A DNA stretch of 42,656 bases from a virus. The translations under genes were made by a program, and so were the position numbers. The DNA lies in IMG/VR virus record IMGVR_UViG_3300022934_000050, positions 1 to 42,656 of that record; one strand, 5' to 3'. This document shows, one piece after another, positions 29,875 through 38,657 of the stretch. Each line of letters opens with the position of its first letter. Position 1 is the first letter of the stretch. A model generated the notes under the pieces. The model worked only from the letters and a program-made list of their open reading frames with translations. It was not told where the DNA came from and did no database searches.

Positions 29875-30488
29875 GCTACGACTTTGAAACGGGGACCTTG
29901 TTTATTCAAATTCCCAAGACCGGTTGCATGGCCATAAACCAGTCGCGAAGGTCACCGTATACTTCTGGGGAGATCAACCATTTTGTTTTGGCTCATTGGG
30001 AAAAACTCTTGGGGAAATCCCCTGAGCGAGTGTTCGCGGTATGGCGGGACCCTATCGAGCGCTTTAGATCGGCCTACGCGTTCCAGTCAACGAAACCGAA
30101 AGGGTTTTATTCGGGAGTGACGGGCGAGCGAGTGGCCCCGTTGTTATTTGAGCAACGAGAGATCGCTTTAGGCGGGACCGTGACCGATTGGATTGAATGG
30201 CTATTGGAAGACAAAAGCCCGCGCAATCGTTTTGGCGATAACGCCTTGTATTGGCCCCAGAAACATTTCCTCGAAGGAGAAGCTAAAGTAGAGCTACTTC
30301 GATTTGAGAAACTCGACGAAGAGTATCCCCGGCTTGTTCGAGAACTTGGACTAGACCGATACCGGTTACCGCTCCACAAGATAAACGTGACGGGGCACCC
30401 TAAACCGATCCTGACGGCGCGGGATGAAGCGCTTTTGCGGGAGATTTACGCGGAAGACTTTGAGCCCCAAGAGTTTTACTATGATTGA
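29871..30488 (+). CDS. sulfotransferase family protein, 205 aa
   Basis: The 5'-phosphosulfate-binding motif IQIPKTGCMAI (residues about 11-21) and the 3'-phosphate-binding motif FAVWRDPIERFRSAY (about 55-69) are the hallmarks of PAPS-dependent sulfotransferases. The compact length fits the Sulfotransfer_2 type that acts on carbohydrates. A downstream helix FLEGEAKVELLRFEKLDEEYPR is also typical. It would transfer sulfate from host PAPS to a sugar or protein. It is coupled by overlaps to the radical SAM gene upstream (4 bases) and the glycosyltransferase downstream (8 bases), so the three proteins are probably made together and act in one modification route. Confidence 0.85.
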   Translation: MSYDFETGTLFIQIPKTGCMAINQSRRSPYTSGEINHFVLAHWEKLLGKSPERVFAVWRDPIERFRSAYAFQSTKPKGFYSGVTGERVAPLLFEQREIALGGTVTDWIEWLLEDKSPRNRFGDNALYWPQKHFLEGEAKVELLRFEKLDEEYPRLVRELGLDRYRLPLHKINVTGHPKPILTARDEALLREIYAEDFEPQEFYYD

Positions 30489-31797
30489 GAAGAAGATTGT
30501 TTTTGCTTTTGGGGAATTGAACGATCAACCGTTGCCCGCGGAGTTCGAAAAGAACTTGAACGATTTCAAGCGCTTACATCCCGGCTGGAAAGTGGACCTC
30601 TTGTCCGTTGACGACGGGCCGGAAGAGTTCAAAGAAGTATTCCACTATTCAAAGATCTTGTGGGCGCAGTTGATTCGGTTTTACCATGTTTATGAGTATG
30701 GGGGCTTCTACGCTGACTTGGACATTGATTTTTTCAAGCCTCTCCCGTGCCCGGGGGACTCGGATCTTGTGATCGCTATCGAGCTACATAAGTCAGCGAC
30801 AGATGCCTTTTTTGGAGCTACCCCAAAGCATCCGGTGATAAAGACGGTCCTAGACCGCGTGAAAAAGTGGTCGTTCGGGAAGCTACGGCGGAAAGAGACC
30901 CTTCGTTCCATCGGGGTCCTTGACAAGGCGAGCGTTGGCGTGTTTACGAACACCATACTTGAGATGACGTCTTTAGACCTCACCTACGATAAGCAAGTTC
31001 ACATGTCAGAAAAAGAGTTCGGCGGGGTGCTCCATCCAGAGCAAGGTGTAGGGATACTTCCTTTTGAGGCGTTGTGCCGACACAGTAAAGACAACTGGTT
31101 CGGGCATCACAGGTGCTTTGGAACCTGGCGCCCCAAAGAAGCGGATGGGACGGTTGACATGGCCGAGGATTCTTTTTTGCCAGTCAACACGTTCGCCAGG
31201 ACAAGCCAATTTGGACAAGATGAATTTGCTTGGCGTCTTCTGGGCCAGATAAGTGAGGGGACCTTCTTGGACATAGGCGCGGGGTTCCCGGTCCAGTGGT
31301 CAAATTCCTGCGCGTTGGAACGCCTTGGGTGGTCGGGGCGATGTATCGACCGACAAGGGGACGTGGGCGCGTGGAACGCGGAGCGAAAAACGCCTTTGAC
31401 CGTCGCGGACGCGACACAGATTGACTACGGCGCCTTGATTGAGGGACTGCCCCCGGTGATCGATTACTTGAGTTTAGACGTTGACGATGCCACGACCGCG
31501 GCGTTGGAGCGGTTACTCGATACCGTTCAAAACCACCGGTTTCGCGTGATAACGATTGAGCACGACCGTTACCGTTTAGGGGACGGCCCGCGGGACCAGC
31601 AAAGACGGCTATTGATGGGGGCGGGATATCAATTGGTCGGGGCCGATATGTTCCCGAACCTGAAACACCAGGGAATTGTGTGGGAGGATTGGTATGTTGA
31701 CCCGGGGCTAGTTGATATTGGCGTGTGCTCTACTTTTTTTGGGATGCGGAATGTCAACCGAATTTTAGAAGTATTAAGGAAACAACAGCGTGTCTAA
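30481..31797 (+). CDS. glycosyltransferase fused to FkbM-like methyltransferase, 438 aa
   Basis: ATG 30481 overlaps the sulfotransferase stop. The N-terminal half has FYHVYEYGGFYADLDIDFF with the DxD sugar-donor motif (about residues 68-85), the signature of Gly_transf_sug (GT32-like, capsule/mannosyl type) enzymes. The C-terminal half starts SQFGQDEFAWRLL and has FLDIGAGFPVQWSNS (SAM-binding glycine loop), DYLSLDVDD and RVITIEHDRYR, the order seen in FkbM-type methyltransferases that methylate sugar hydroxyls. A single protein adding a sugar and methylating it is thus inferred. No membrane segment is seen. It is part of the cassette with radical SAM and sulfotransferase. Confidence 0.85.
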   Translation: MIEKKIVFAFGELNDQPLPAEFEKNLNDFKRLHPGWKVDLLSVDDGPEEFKEVFHYSKILWAQLIRFYHVYEYGGFYADLDIDFFKPLPCPGDSDLVIAIELHKSATDAFFGATPKHPVIKTVLDRVKKWSFGKLRRKETLRSIGVLDKASVGVFTNTILEMTSLDLTYDKQVHMSEKEFGGVLHPEQGVGILPFEALCRHSKDNWFGHHRCFGTWRPKEADGTVDMAEDSFLPVNTFARTSQFGQDEFAWRLLGQISEGTFLDIGAGFPVQWSNSCALERLGWSGRCIDRQGDVGAWNAERKTPLTVADATQIDYGALIEGLPPVIDYLSLDVDDATTAALERLLDTVQNHRFRVITIEHDRYRLGDGPRDQQRRLLMGAGYQLVGADMFPNLKHQGIVWEDWYVDPGLVDIGVCSTFFGMRNVNRILEVLRKQQRV

Positions 31798-32032
31798 GTT
31801 ACCAAAGCCTATTCCGGCGCGGGCCCTTTTGATGGGAAAGACTCCCGGGATTTATGTTGGGCTTGTTACCGACAAGGGAAAGACCGTTAGCATGTTCCAC
31901 AGAGAAATCGAGCCCGGGGTGTATGTCAAAAAACCCCGAAAAATATCCAACAAGAACTTCTACTTCTTAGATGGGCCTAATGCTAACAAAATCAATCCGA
32001 AAGACATTATATTCCGAGAAGAGGAAACTTAA
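31790..32032 (+). CDS. small hypothetical protein, 80 aa
   Basis: Basic protein with beta-rich character (GKTPGIYVGLVTDKGKTVSMF, EIEPGVYVKKPRKISNKNFYF). It starts with GTG overlapping the preceding stop by 8 bases, an overlap length used repeatedly in this operon. No family was recognised. It separates the sugar/sulfate cassette from the large terminase region. It could be a small partner of the cassette enzymes or belong to packaging. Confidence 0.6.
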   Translation: MSKLPKPIPARALLMGKTPGIYVGLVTDKGKTVSMFHREIEPGVYVKKPRKISNKNFYFLDGPNANKINPKDIIFREEET

Positions 32033-32231
32033 ACAGCGCCTTGCCGTGGGGGACTTGTTCACGTTATCAGAGGAGCCTTTGGAAGAGAGGCTTCGTCGGG
32101 TTGTCCACGCGATCAATAAGCGAAACCGCGGGGATGATTTGACTGAGGAGGAACTGGAGGGGCTTAGGTCTTGGGCATGTGAGCAAGCGGGGATTGATTT
32201 AACTGACTCTGTAAGTATAGAGGACTTGTAG
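31971..32231 (+). CDS. small helical protein upstream of terminase, 86 aa
   Basis: The C-terminal 65 residues look protein-like and mostly helical (EEPLEERLRRVVHAINKRN, LTEEELEGLRSWACEQAGIDL). The start is uncertain. ATG 31971 overlaps the previous gene by 62 bases, whereas an in-frame GTG at 32046 gives a 61-aa product without overlap but also without a clear ribosome site. Its stop shares one base with the terminase GTG at 32231, supporting coupled expression. Function unknown; a packaging accessory role is possible from position. Confidence 0.55.
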   Translation: MGLMLTKSIRKTLYSEKRKLKQRLAVGDLFTLSEEPLEERLRRVVHAINKRNRGDDLTEEELEGLRSWACEQAGIDLTDSVSIEDL

Positions 32232-33928
32232 TGGGAGAAGAGACTCAGAAAAGCGACGTGAATCAGGAGATCGCGGCCTTTGCCGCGGAGGTGAAGGCGC
32301 GTTCACCACATCCGGTATTGAACACGCCCACGCGGGAGCAGATGGAGAAGCTGTTGAAGCTCAAGGGCGCGGAAGCCGTCCGAGATCTTTTGCGGGAGTG
32401 GGTCCAAGCGGCCCAGAACATGATCGACTACCCGTTGAAGTATGGATACGAGCCGCAAAATTGGAAAGACGCTGATAGATTGCTCGAGAGCGCTAAAGTG
32501 CTTTTCATGGGCGGGGGCAATCGTGCAGGAAAGACGAGATACTGCGCCAAAAAGATCATGGAATGGGCTTTGCAGAAACCCAATTCTCGTTGGCTCTGTA
32601 TGCATGAATCGAACGATTCGTCCATTGCCGTGCAACAGAAAAATATTTACGAGATGGTCCCTCCTGAGTTTCGCAACTTGAAACGGAGTCGGATCGTCGC
32701 GATGCACTACACTCAGAAGAACGGGTTCGCAGATAACACGCTGGTATTGCCGAACGGCGCACAAATTTTCTTTCGAAACTTCACTCAAAAGATTGAGATT
32801 ATCCAGGGGGATGAGTTCGACGGGGCCTGGCTTGATGAGTGCTTTCCACTCTCTTGGCTTAACGAAGTATCGTTCCGTCTACTCACGCGGAAAGGACAAC
32901 TACTTCTGTCAGTGACTCCGATCCTGGGGTATACCCCAGCGCTTGCTGAGGTCCTTGATGGGCTGACCATTGACGAGTGGCGGGACGCGGAGCTTTTGTC
33001 GGAGAACGTGAACGTGCCGGGAGGAGAGAAGGGCAAAATGCCTTATATCGGGTCGGGCTCAAAAGGAACGCGGGCGATCTTTTTTCACTCGGACATGAAC
33101 AAGTTCAGTCCGTGGGACGAGATGAAAAGGGAGTTGGAGGGGAGGACGAAAGAGGACATCATGATCCGAGCCTATGGCTGGGTCCAGCAGTTGTCGGTCG
33201 GGAACTTCCCCAAGTTCGGGAGCCATAATATAGCGGACCCCGACGACATTCCGAAAGAAGGGACCAACTACATGATCTTGGACCCCGCGGGCGCCCGCAA
33301 CTGGTATATGCTTTGGGCGCGGGTCTGCCCCGATGGGTTGGTCTGGGTTTACCGCGAATGGCCCGACTTTAAAACTATGGGGGAATGGGCCTTACCGGAC
33401 AAGGTCAAGCTGGACGGGAAACGGGGCCCCGCTCAGACGAACGGTGCGGGCCGCGGGGTGCTTGCTTATCGCCGATTGATAGAAAAACTGGAGCGGGGAG
33501 AAGAAGTATTCAAGCGGGGAATTGATCCCCGGGCGGGTAAGGCCGCTAGCGCGGCTCTGAAAGCTCGGGCCGAGAGTTTGATAAACACTTTGAAGAGCCC
33601 GTTGAAAAACGATCTCGGAGAGGTCCTCGAGCCCGGGCTCCTGTTTACCCCGGCGCCGGGATCGCACATTGAAGAGGGCCTGACGGCCATCAATAACCTG
33701 CTTGATTTTAACGCTGACGAGCCGTGGTCTTTTTACAATCAGCCGCGGTTGCGGATCTCAAAAGAATGCCGGAACCTCACCTGGTGTATGTCGAATTGGC
33801 AAAACGCGGACCCCGCGGACCATTCAGCCTCTAAAGATCCCGTAGACGCGTTGCGCTACCTAGCATTGATGCAACCGGTTTACGTGGACCGGAAGAAGAG
33901 TTTCTCGACTCGGGGAGGGAGTTATTGA
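32231..33928 (+). CDS. terL: terminase large subunit, 565 aa
   Basis: ATPase-nuclease that packages DNA into the procapsid through the portal. The Walker A-type P-loop GGGNRAGKT is at residues 94-102, Walker B DGAWLDE at about 197-203 and a coupling SVTPI strand at about residue 227. The C-terminal nuclease half begins YMILDPAGARNWYMLWARV, containing a conserved Asp, and ends with SASKDPVDALRYL, typical of large terminases. It uses a GTG start directly after the preceding stop. The gene is followed by a small HTH protein and the portal, the usual packaging order. Other cues give no clear headful or cos class. Confidence 0.92.
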   Translation: MGEETQKSDVNQEIAAFAAEVKARSPHPVLNTPTREQMEKLLKLKGAEAVRDLLREWVQAAQNMIDYPLKYGYEPQNWKDADRLLESAKVLFMGGGNRAGKTRYCAKKIMEWALQKPNSRWLCMHESNDSSIAVQQKNIYEMVPPEFRNLKRSRIVAMHYTQKNGFADNTLVLPNGAQIFFRNFTQKIEIIQGDEFDGAWLDECFPLSWLNEVSFRLLTRKGQLLLSVTPILGYTPALAEVLDGLTIDEWRDAELLSENVNVPGGEKGKMPYIGSGSKGTRAIFFHSDMNKFSPWDEMKRELEGRTKEDIMIRAYGWVQQLSVGNFPKFGSHNIADPDDIPKEGTNYMILDPAGARNWYMLWARVCPDGLVWVYREWPDFKTMGEWALPDKVKLDGKRGPAQTNGAGRGVLAYRRLIEKLERGEEVFKRGIDPRAGKAASAALKARAESLINTLKSPLKNDLGEVLEPGLLFTPAPGSHIEEGLTAINNLLDFNADEPWSFYNQPRLRISKECRNLTWCMSNWQNADPADHSASKDPVDALRYLALMQPVYVDRKKSFSTRGGSY

Positions 33929-34132
33929 ATGACTATTGAAGATTACGAACAGCTTCCCGAGTTGTTGCCCACAAATAAATTCCTAGAAGTGACGGGGCTT
34001 ACGGCCTACACTCTAAGACAACTCTTAGAAGTGGAGGTGCTTTCTTGTTTACAAGCGGGCAGACGAAAGAAACGGCTTTTTCACAAGCGAAACTTACTTC
34101 TTTTGGACCTCCTAGACGACGATGAAAGATAA
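33929..34132 (+). CDS. small MerR/excisionase-like helix-turn-helix protein, 67 aa
   Basis: LLPTNKFLEVTGLTAYTLRQLLEVEVLSCLQAG followed by a basic RRKKRLFHKRNLLLLDLL has the pattern of the winged-helix DNA-binding domain of MerR-like and excisionase proteins. It lies between large terminase and portal, with a start just one base after the terminase stop and an 11-base overlap into the portal gene, so it is co-expressed late. A small terminase or late regulator role is possible. No integrase is present that would make it a recombination-directionality factor. Confidence 0.7.
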   Translation: MTIEDYEQLPELLPTNKFLEVTGLTAYTLRQLLEVEVLSCLQAGRRKKRLFHKRNLLLLDLLDDDER

Positions 34133-36212
34133 AAGACCTTCACTAGACCGGGCCACTGAGATCACGCAAGAGGTCTTGGACGAGCTGCGCTCTGAATACG
34201 CCTCTTCGATTAACGAGGACGGCTTTGCGGGTAAAGTCGCGAGAGCAGATGAGGCACGCCTTGCGATTTGGTCCGGTCAGTCAGAAGACGGTCGGAAGCA
34301 TGAGGCGGACCTCGGCGGGGCCTTACCGTTCCCGTTTGAAGGAGCCGCGGATGTTCGGGTCCGGCTTGTGGACGACATCTGCCAGTATCTAGTGGACGGC
34401 TACATCCTATCTTGGACCCGGGGTTCTTTGGGCATCGAGGGAGGCGCCGAGCGGGCCGAGGAATTGGGAGCAATTCGGAAGTATCTACACTACGTTATTT
34501 TCTCATGGATGTATTCGGACTTGTTAACTGAATTCGAGCTGCACGTTAACAACGCCGTAAACTATGGCTGGGGCGTTCTCCAGTTCAACTGGGACAAACG
34601 CCAATCTTTCCGCCCCAAGCGCGTCACCGTAGAAATGCTCAGGGGCTTTCCCGAGTTTCAGGACCTCGACCCCAGCTTGCTGGAAGACAAACGGGAGATG
34701 GTTCTCGAATTCTTAAGGGTGACGTTCGGGTTGAGAAGTAAGGAGGCAAAGCGGATTGTTGAAGACCTTATTCGGGACGGGGAGACCACCGTCCCGGTCG
34801 AAGAGACCGTGAGAGACAAGCCATGTGTTACTGCTTTGAGGCCTTACCGAGATATTGTGTTTCCGTCCGACACGGCCGACCTACAGGATGCCCGAGTCAT
34901 ATTCCGCCGGGAGTTTATGTCGGAGGCGGAACTAAGAGCCATCGCGGCCGTGGACGGGTGGTCGATGGACTGGGTGGAACACGCCGTGAAGACGACTAAA
35001 GGGCTAGCCGCGAACCCTGAGAAGCTGGACGTGCGAACTACCGACTTTGACTTCTGGGGAGATGGGGTCTTAGACGAGCGCATCGAAGTCATATGGGGCT
35101 ACCACCGGGCAGTGAAGAACGGAGTGACCGGGATTTACTTGACGGTCTTCTCTCCTCATTTCCAGAGCATCTCTGGAAAACAGGGCCCGTGTTACGCCAT
35201 CAGTTCCTTGGTCACCGGGGCAGACGACAAGTATCCGTTCCGATTATTCCGCTTGGAAAACATCCGACGGCCGATCGTTGAATCCCGGGGCGTGCCCGAG
35301 ATCGCCCGAACCTGGGAATATGAGGTCGCCTCGCAATTGAATGCGACAATTGATAGATCCACCTTCGACACTTTCCCGCCGTTCGAGGCCCCCTTGGAAT
35401 ATGGGGACCAGTTAAAGATCGAGCCCGGCGCGATACTTTCGACGTATAACCGGGGAGACTTAGGGTTCGTAGACCCGCCACGGCGAGAGCCTTCTAATGC
35501 GTTCAATTTGATTCGAGCGCTTGATTTGCGGGTTGATCGATACTTTGGGCGGGACAATCCCGAAATCCCGGTAGATCTCACGCTAGCGCGAAAGCAACGG
35601 TTCATCGCTCGCTGGCTCGCCCACCTACAGGACGTTATCAAGGCGATCTGGGAGCAGTGCCGTCTGTTTGAATCAGACGAGCGGTTTGCCCAAATTATTG
35701 AGGTCCCCGGGGCCCGGGTCCCTCGGGGAGAACACGCGCCCGCGATCCACGTTGATTTTGACGTGAAAACGATGAACTCGGAGTTGACCTTGAAGAGCCT
35801 TGAGGCTCTGGCCCAAACAATCGCGCCCCTTGACGCGAACCAAGTGATCGACCGCTCTGAGGCCGTCCGCTTAGGCCTACAGTATTTAGACCCAGCGCTC
35901 GCCCGTCGGTTGGCCATGTCGAACGCCACGGCATCAGAAAAGGTATTTGATGAAGTCCGAAAGGAAGTCGCCATGATGGCCTTGGGCAACGAGCCGATGT
36001 TGAAAGAGGAAGACCCGGCAGCAGGGACGAAGCTTCAGGCTTTGGAGCAAGTCGTGGCCCAGAACCCGTTGTATCAACAAGCGCTCAACCAGGAAGGGGA
36101 CCAATCACGGTTCACCGAACTACTTCTCAAATACCAGAAGCACCTTCAGTTTCAAGTTCAACAGCACCAAGTCAACCCGCAGATTGGAAGGACGGGCGTA
36201 GCCCCCGCGTAA
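34122..36212 (+). CDS. portal protein, 696 aa
   Basis: It follows the large terminase and precedes the scaffold and capsid genes. The sequence has a typical portal N-terminus (LDELRSEYASSINEDGFAGK, then LPFPFEGAADVRVRLVDDIC) and long helical regions with NNAVNYGWGVLQFNW near residue 150. The C-terminus is Gln-rich, FQVQQHQVNPQIGRTG, as in many portals. The length is within the podovirus range. It forms the dodecameric channel at the capsid vertex through which DNA enters and leaves. Assignment is from position and pattern. Confidence 0.85.
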   Translation: MKDKRPSLDRATEITQEVLDELRSEYASSINEDGFAGKVARADEARLAIWSGQSEDGRKHEADLGGALPFPFEGAADVRVRLVDDICQYLVDGYILSWTRGSLGIEGGAERAEELGAIRKYLHYVIFSWMYSDLLTEFELHVNNAVNYGWGVLQFNWDKRQSFRPKRVTVEMLRGFPEFQDLDPSLLEDKREMVLEFLRVTFGLRSKEAKRIVEDLIRDGETTVPVEETVRDKPCVTALRPYRDIVFPSDTADLQDARVIFRREFMSEAELRAIAAVDGWSMDWVEHAVKTTKGLAANPEKLDVRTTDFDFWGDGVLDERIEVIWGYHRAVKNGVTGIYLTVFSPHFQSISGKQGPCYAISSLVTGADDKYPFRLFRLENIRRPIVESRGVPEIARTWEYEVASQLNATIDRSTFDTFPPFEAPLEYGDQLKIEPGAILSTYNRGDLGFVDPPRREPSNAFNLIRALDLRVDRYFGRDNPEIPVDLTLARKQRFIARWLAHLQDVIKAIWEQCRLFESDERFAQIIEVPGARVPRGEHAPAIHVDFDVKTMNSELTLKSLEALAQTIAPLDANQVIDRSEAVRLGLQYLDPALARRLAMSNATASEKVFDEVRKEVAMMALGNEPMLKEEDPAAGTKLQALEQVVAQNPLYQQALNQEGDQSRFTELLLKYQKHLQFQVQQHQVNPQIGRTGVAPA

Positions 36213-36216
36213 TTGT

Positions 36217-36459
36217 ATGAGTGATAAAGCGCAATCTCTTAAGCCCTTGAGGGAGGCCATGGCGGCGGAACCGCATTCTCTGACTCGGGAGGCTCTCAAA
36301 GATTTGTTGGAATCAACGCTCAGGGCCGAGTGCCGGGCCTGTTGTAGGGCGGAAGCGGCCGACCGGGACTTGTATGCTGGAAGTATTGGAGTGCTGCGGC
36401 GAATCTTAGACGCTCTTGAGAAATGCGCGGAGGAGTCAAAGGTGATTAAACTAGGGTAA
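36217..36459 (+). CDS. small helical Cys-rich protein, 80 aa
   Basis: Helical and charged, with CRACCRAEAADRD in the middle and CAEE near the end (four Cys in total). No family was recognised. It lies five bases after the portal stop and before a 124-base gap containing the second copy of the 29-bp element. A head-assembly accessory role is possible from position. Confidence 0.6.
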   Translation: MSDKAQSLKPLREAMAAEPHSLTREALKDLLESTLRAECRACCRAEAADRDLYAGSIGVLRRILDALEKCAEESKVIKLG

Positions 36460-36460
36460 T

Positions 36461-36489
36461 CTTGTTAAAACTAAGTCAATCTTGTTCAA
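36461..36489 (-). promoter_or_regulatory. 29-bp conserved intergenic element, copy 2 (inverted)
   Basis: Reverse-complement match to 27184-27212 with one mismatch (28/29). It lies in the only sizeable gap of the structural operon, directly before the scaffold and capsid genes. On the rightward strand it reads as AATCTTGTT twice, about 20 bases apart. It may bind a phage regulator controlling capsid expression (inference). Confidence 0.75.
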
Positions 36490-36583
36490 ACCGGGTTTTT
36501 ACTTGTTTTCATTCTAAGACTCCCTGATACTTTTTATTCATTCATAGGGTCACCCTATGCTGCTTACTGACAAAGCCTAAAAT

Positions 36584-37591
36584 ATGTCTGATCAAATCGA
36601 AGGCCCTTCAGAGCCTCAATCTGAAAAAACGGCGGAAAGTCTCTTCCAAGACCTGGCCGCGGGCGCAATCGAACAGATGCGGCCGCCAGTGGAACCGGAA
36701 GTGGACCCTGAATTGGACGGGGATACAGAGAGCGATCCCCTTGACGTTGACGATACTGAAGAAGCGGCGGGTATCGAAGACGGTGGGGGCGAGGACTCAA
36801 GCGAAGCTCCTCCCGGGTTTGAGGAGGAAGAAGTCCAGAGTAAGGGCCAAGAAACCGTCTCTAAGAAAGTGTTCGACAAGCGTATTGGGAAAGCGACCAA
36901 GCGGATTCGTGGACTCGAACGAGAACTTGAGGAGTTACGAGCTCAAGCGAGCTCTCGCCCGGCGCCTTTGCCGGACGGGACTAATCCTGTGGCCGTAGCG
37001 ACCACAAGCGCACAGTTGGAAGAATTCGCTCAACAAGCGGACGTGTTAGCTGATCAAGTGAACCGCTTGCGTATCGAAGTGAAGCGGGACCCTGAAGCGG
37101 TCACGCGGACCTTGGAAGCGCAAGGGATCACAACGGATGATCCAGAGTTGTGGTTGGAAGAGCAGTCATTGCATCTGAATACCATTACTTCTAGGACGAT
37201 CCCAGCACGGCGCGGGTTTGTAGAAGAGCGAGAGAAGCAATTGCGTGAGGCGAACACTAAGTATCCCTGGTTGACAAGTTCGACCGATCCGAAAGCGCAA
37301 TGGGTAAAAGATTTCAAGAAGAAATACCCTCAAGCGGAAGTTGTCGTTCCCGAGCTAGATCTGATCTTGGCCCGGGCAATGGTAGGATGGCACGCGGAGG
37401 CCAAGTCAACGGTTGCAAAACAACCTACGACCCAGGCGTCTCGCCCCAGGTCTGCCAAGGCAGCGCGGAAAACGGATTCGAACTTGTTGTCAGAAGGAGC
37501 CCGACTTGCCCGAGAACAGGGCAATGCTAGGCCCTTCTTTGAAGCACAAGCCGCTGATTTGATTAACCGGTCAGGGTTACTGAAACGCTGA
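36584..37591 (+). CDS. putative scaffold / head-assembly protein, 335 aa
   Basis: The N-terminal 90 residues are extremely acidic (PEVDPELDGDTESDPLDVDD, GIEDGGGEDSSEAP). The middle is coiled coil (RIGKATKRIRGLERELEELRA, residues about 102-122; ADVLADQVNRLRIEV), and the C-terminus is basic. This arrangement and the position just before the major capsid gene are typical of phage scaffolding proteins, which nucleate capsid assembly and then leave. It is preceded by a 124-base gap, so it may have its own promoter. Confidence 0.75.
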   Translation: MSDQIEGPSEPQSEKTAESLFQDLAAGAIEQMRPPVEPEVDPELDGDTESDPLDVDDTEEAAGIEDGGGEDSSEAPPGFEEEEVQSKGQETVSKKVFDKRIGKATKRIRGLERELEELRAQASSRPAPLPDGTNPVAVATTSAQLEEFAQQADVLADQVNRLRIEVKRDPEAVTRTLEAQGITTDDPELWLEEQSLHLNTITSRTIPARRGFVEEREKQLREANTKYPWLTSSTDPKAQWVKDFKKKYPQAEVVVPELDLILARAMVGWHAEAKSTVAKQPTTQASRPRSAKAARKTDSNLLSEGARLAREQGNARPFFEAQAADLINRSGLLKR

Positions 37592-37616
37592 CCAAAACCT
37601 AGAAAGATTTTAACTT

Positions 37617-38657
37617 ATGGGCGCTAATGTAGCAGCAACAGATGGAGGTCTAGTGGCCGTCCCTCAAACAGGGGCACGCGAGGACCTATTGGACTTGATG
37701 AGTGTGGTTGACGTGAAACGGACTCCGTTTCTGTCGATGGTCTCCCGGGGAGAACCACCTCGTAACAGTAAGATTACTTGGAACGTGGACGCTTACGCGG
37801 ACCCACGAGAGGATGCCATCGTCGATGGTACTGACGTGGATGCTTCAGACTACGAAGACCATTCCACCAACCGGGCTCAGATCGAGATGTATCTCCACAT
37901 CCAACGCCGAACGGCGCGCGTCGGGCGTCTAGCCAGTCGAGTTATGGACGTGGCGGGGATTCAGGGTGAGGTCGCAAACGCTCTCGAAAAGAAAACAATT
38001 GAGCTTCGACGCGATATGGAGCGGGTCTGTCTCTCCGACAACGAGTGTGTTCTTGGGACTACCTCTGTGGCGCCAGAGACCCGGGGACTTGGGAAATGGA
38101 TTCAGAACGGTGCTCAAGCGGTTCTTGAGGTCCCAGCGGCTTACCGGACCCCAACCGCTCAAACCATCACCACCGCCATGGCTGACTTTGCCGAGTCAGA
38201 CCTTCAGGACTTGCTCCAAGCCATTTGGGACGAGACCGGCGGCGATGCTGATTTGAGGGCCTTCTGTGGTTCCGATTGGAAACGCCAATTCACCGACATG
38301 CTCACCAAGGAGAAGTCCGCAGAAGGGACCACTACTTCTACGCCATATTACGGCAACCGGGTGTTCAACCTGGGGGCCGGGAGTGACCGAATTAAGAACT
38401 CGATCACGATCTTGGGCGGAGACTTTGGTGAGATTGAGGCCATTCCTTGCCCCTTCATTGGTATGTCAGGAGCCAGCACGGTTGATAAAGACCGCGCATA
38501 CTTCTTGGACATGGACAAGATCAAGCTGAAGGTCGCATGGGACCCAACGCCGGAATACTTCGAAGACCGCGGCGGTGGTCCTCGATTCATGCTGGAAGCG
38601 GCCTATGCCTTGGCCGTAACTAACCCTCTCGGATTAGGAAAACACGTTCCAGCGTAA
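37617..38657 (+). CDS. major capsid protein (SU10 / DUF5309-like), 346 aa
   Basis: The sequence fits HK97-fold capsid proteins of the SU10/DUF5309 type. The start LLDLMSVVDVKRTPFLSMVSRGEP is the conserved N-terminal segment, followed by STNRAQIEMYLHIQRRTARVGR and a central domain with KKTIELRRDMERVCLSD. The C-terminal PTPEYFEDRGGGPRFMLEAAYALAVTNP is also typical. The length matches the family and the gene follows the scaffold. It would form the icosahedral shell. No protease or decoration gene is evident. Confidence 0.9.
   Translation: MGANVAATDGGLVAVPQTGAREDLLDLMSVVDVKRTPFLSMVSRGEPPRNSKITWNVDAYADPREDAIVDGTDVDASDYEDHSTNRAQIEMYLHIQRRTARVGRLASRVMDVAGIQGEVANALEKKTIELRRDMERVCLSDNECVLGTTSVAPETRGLGKWIQNGAQAVLEVPAAYRTPTAQTITTAMADFAESDLQDLLQAIWDETGGDADLRAFCGSDWKRQFTDMLTKEKSAEGTTTSTPYYGNRVFNLGAGSDRIKNSITILGGDFGEIEAIPCPFIGMSGASTVDKDRAYFLDMDKIKLKVAWDPTPEYFEDRGGGPRFMLEAAYALAVTNPLGLGKHVPA

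Noticed and set aside
35192-35989. 265-codon leftward frame opposite the portal gene
   Set aside because: Ser/Arg-rich shadow composition and antisense to a well-supported portal gene. No leftward genes nearby.
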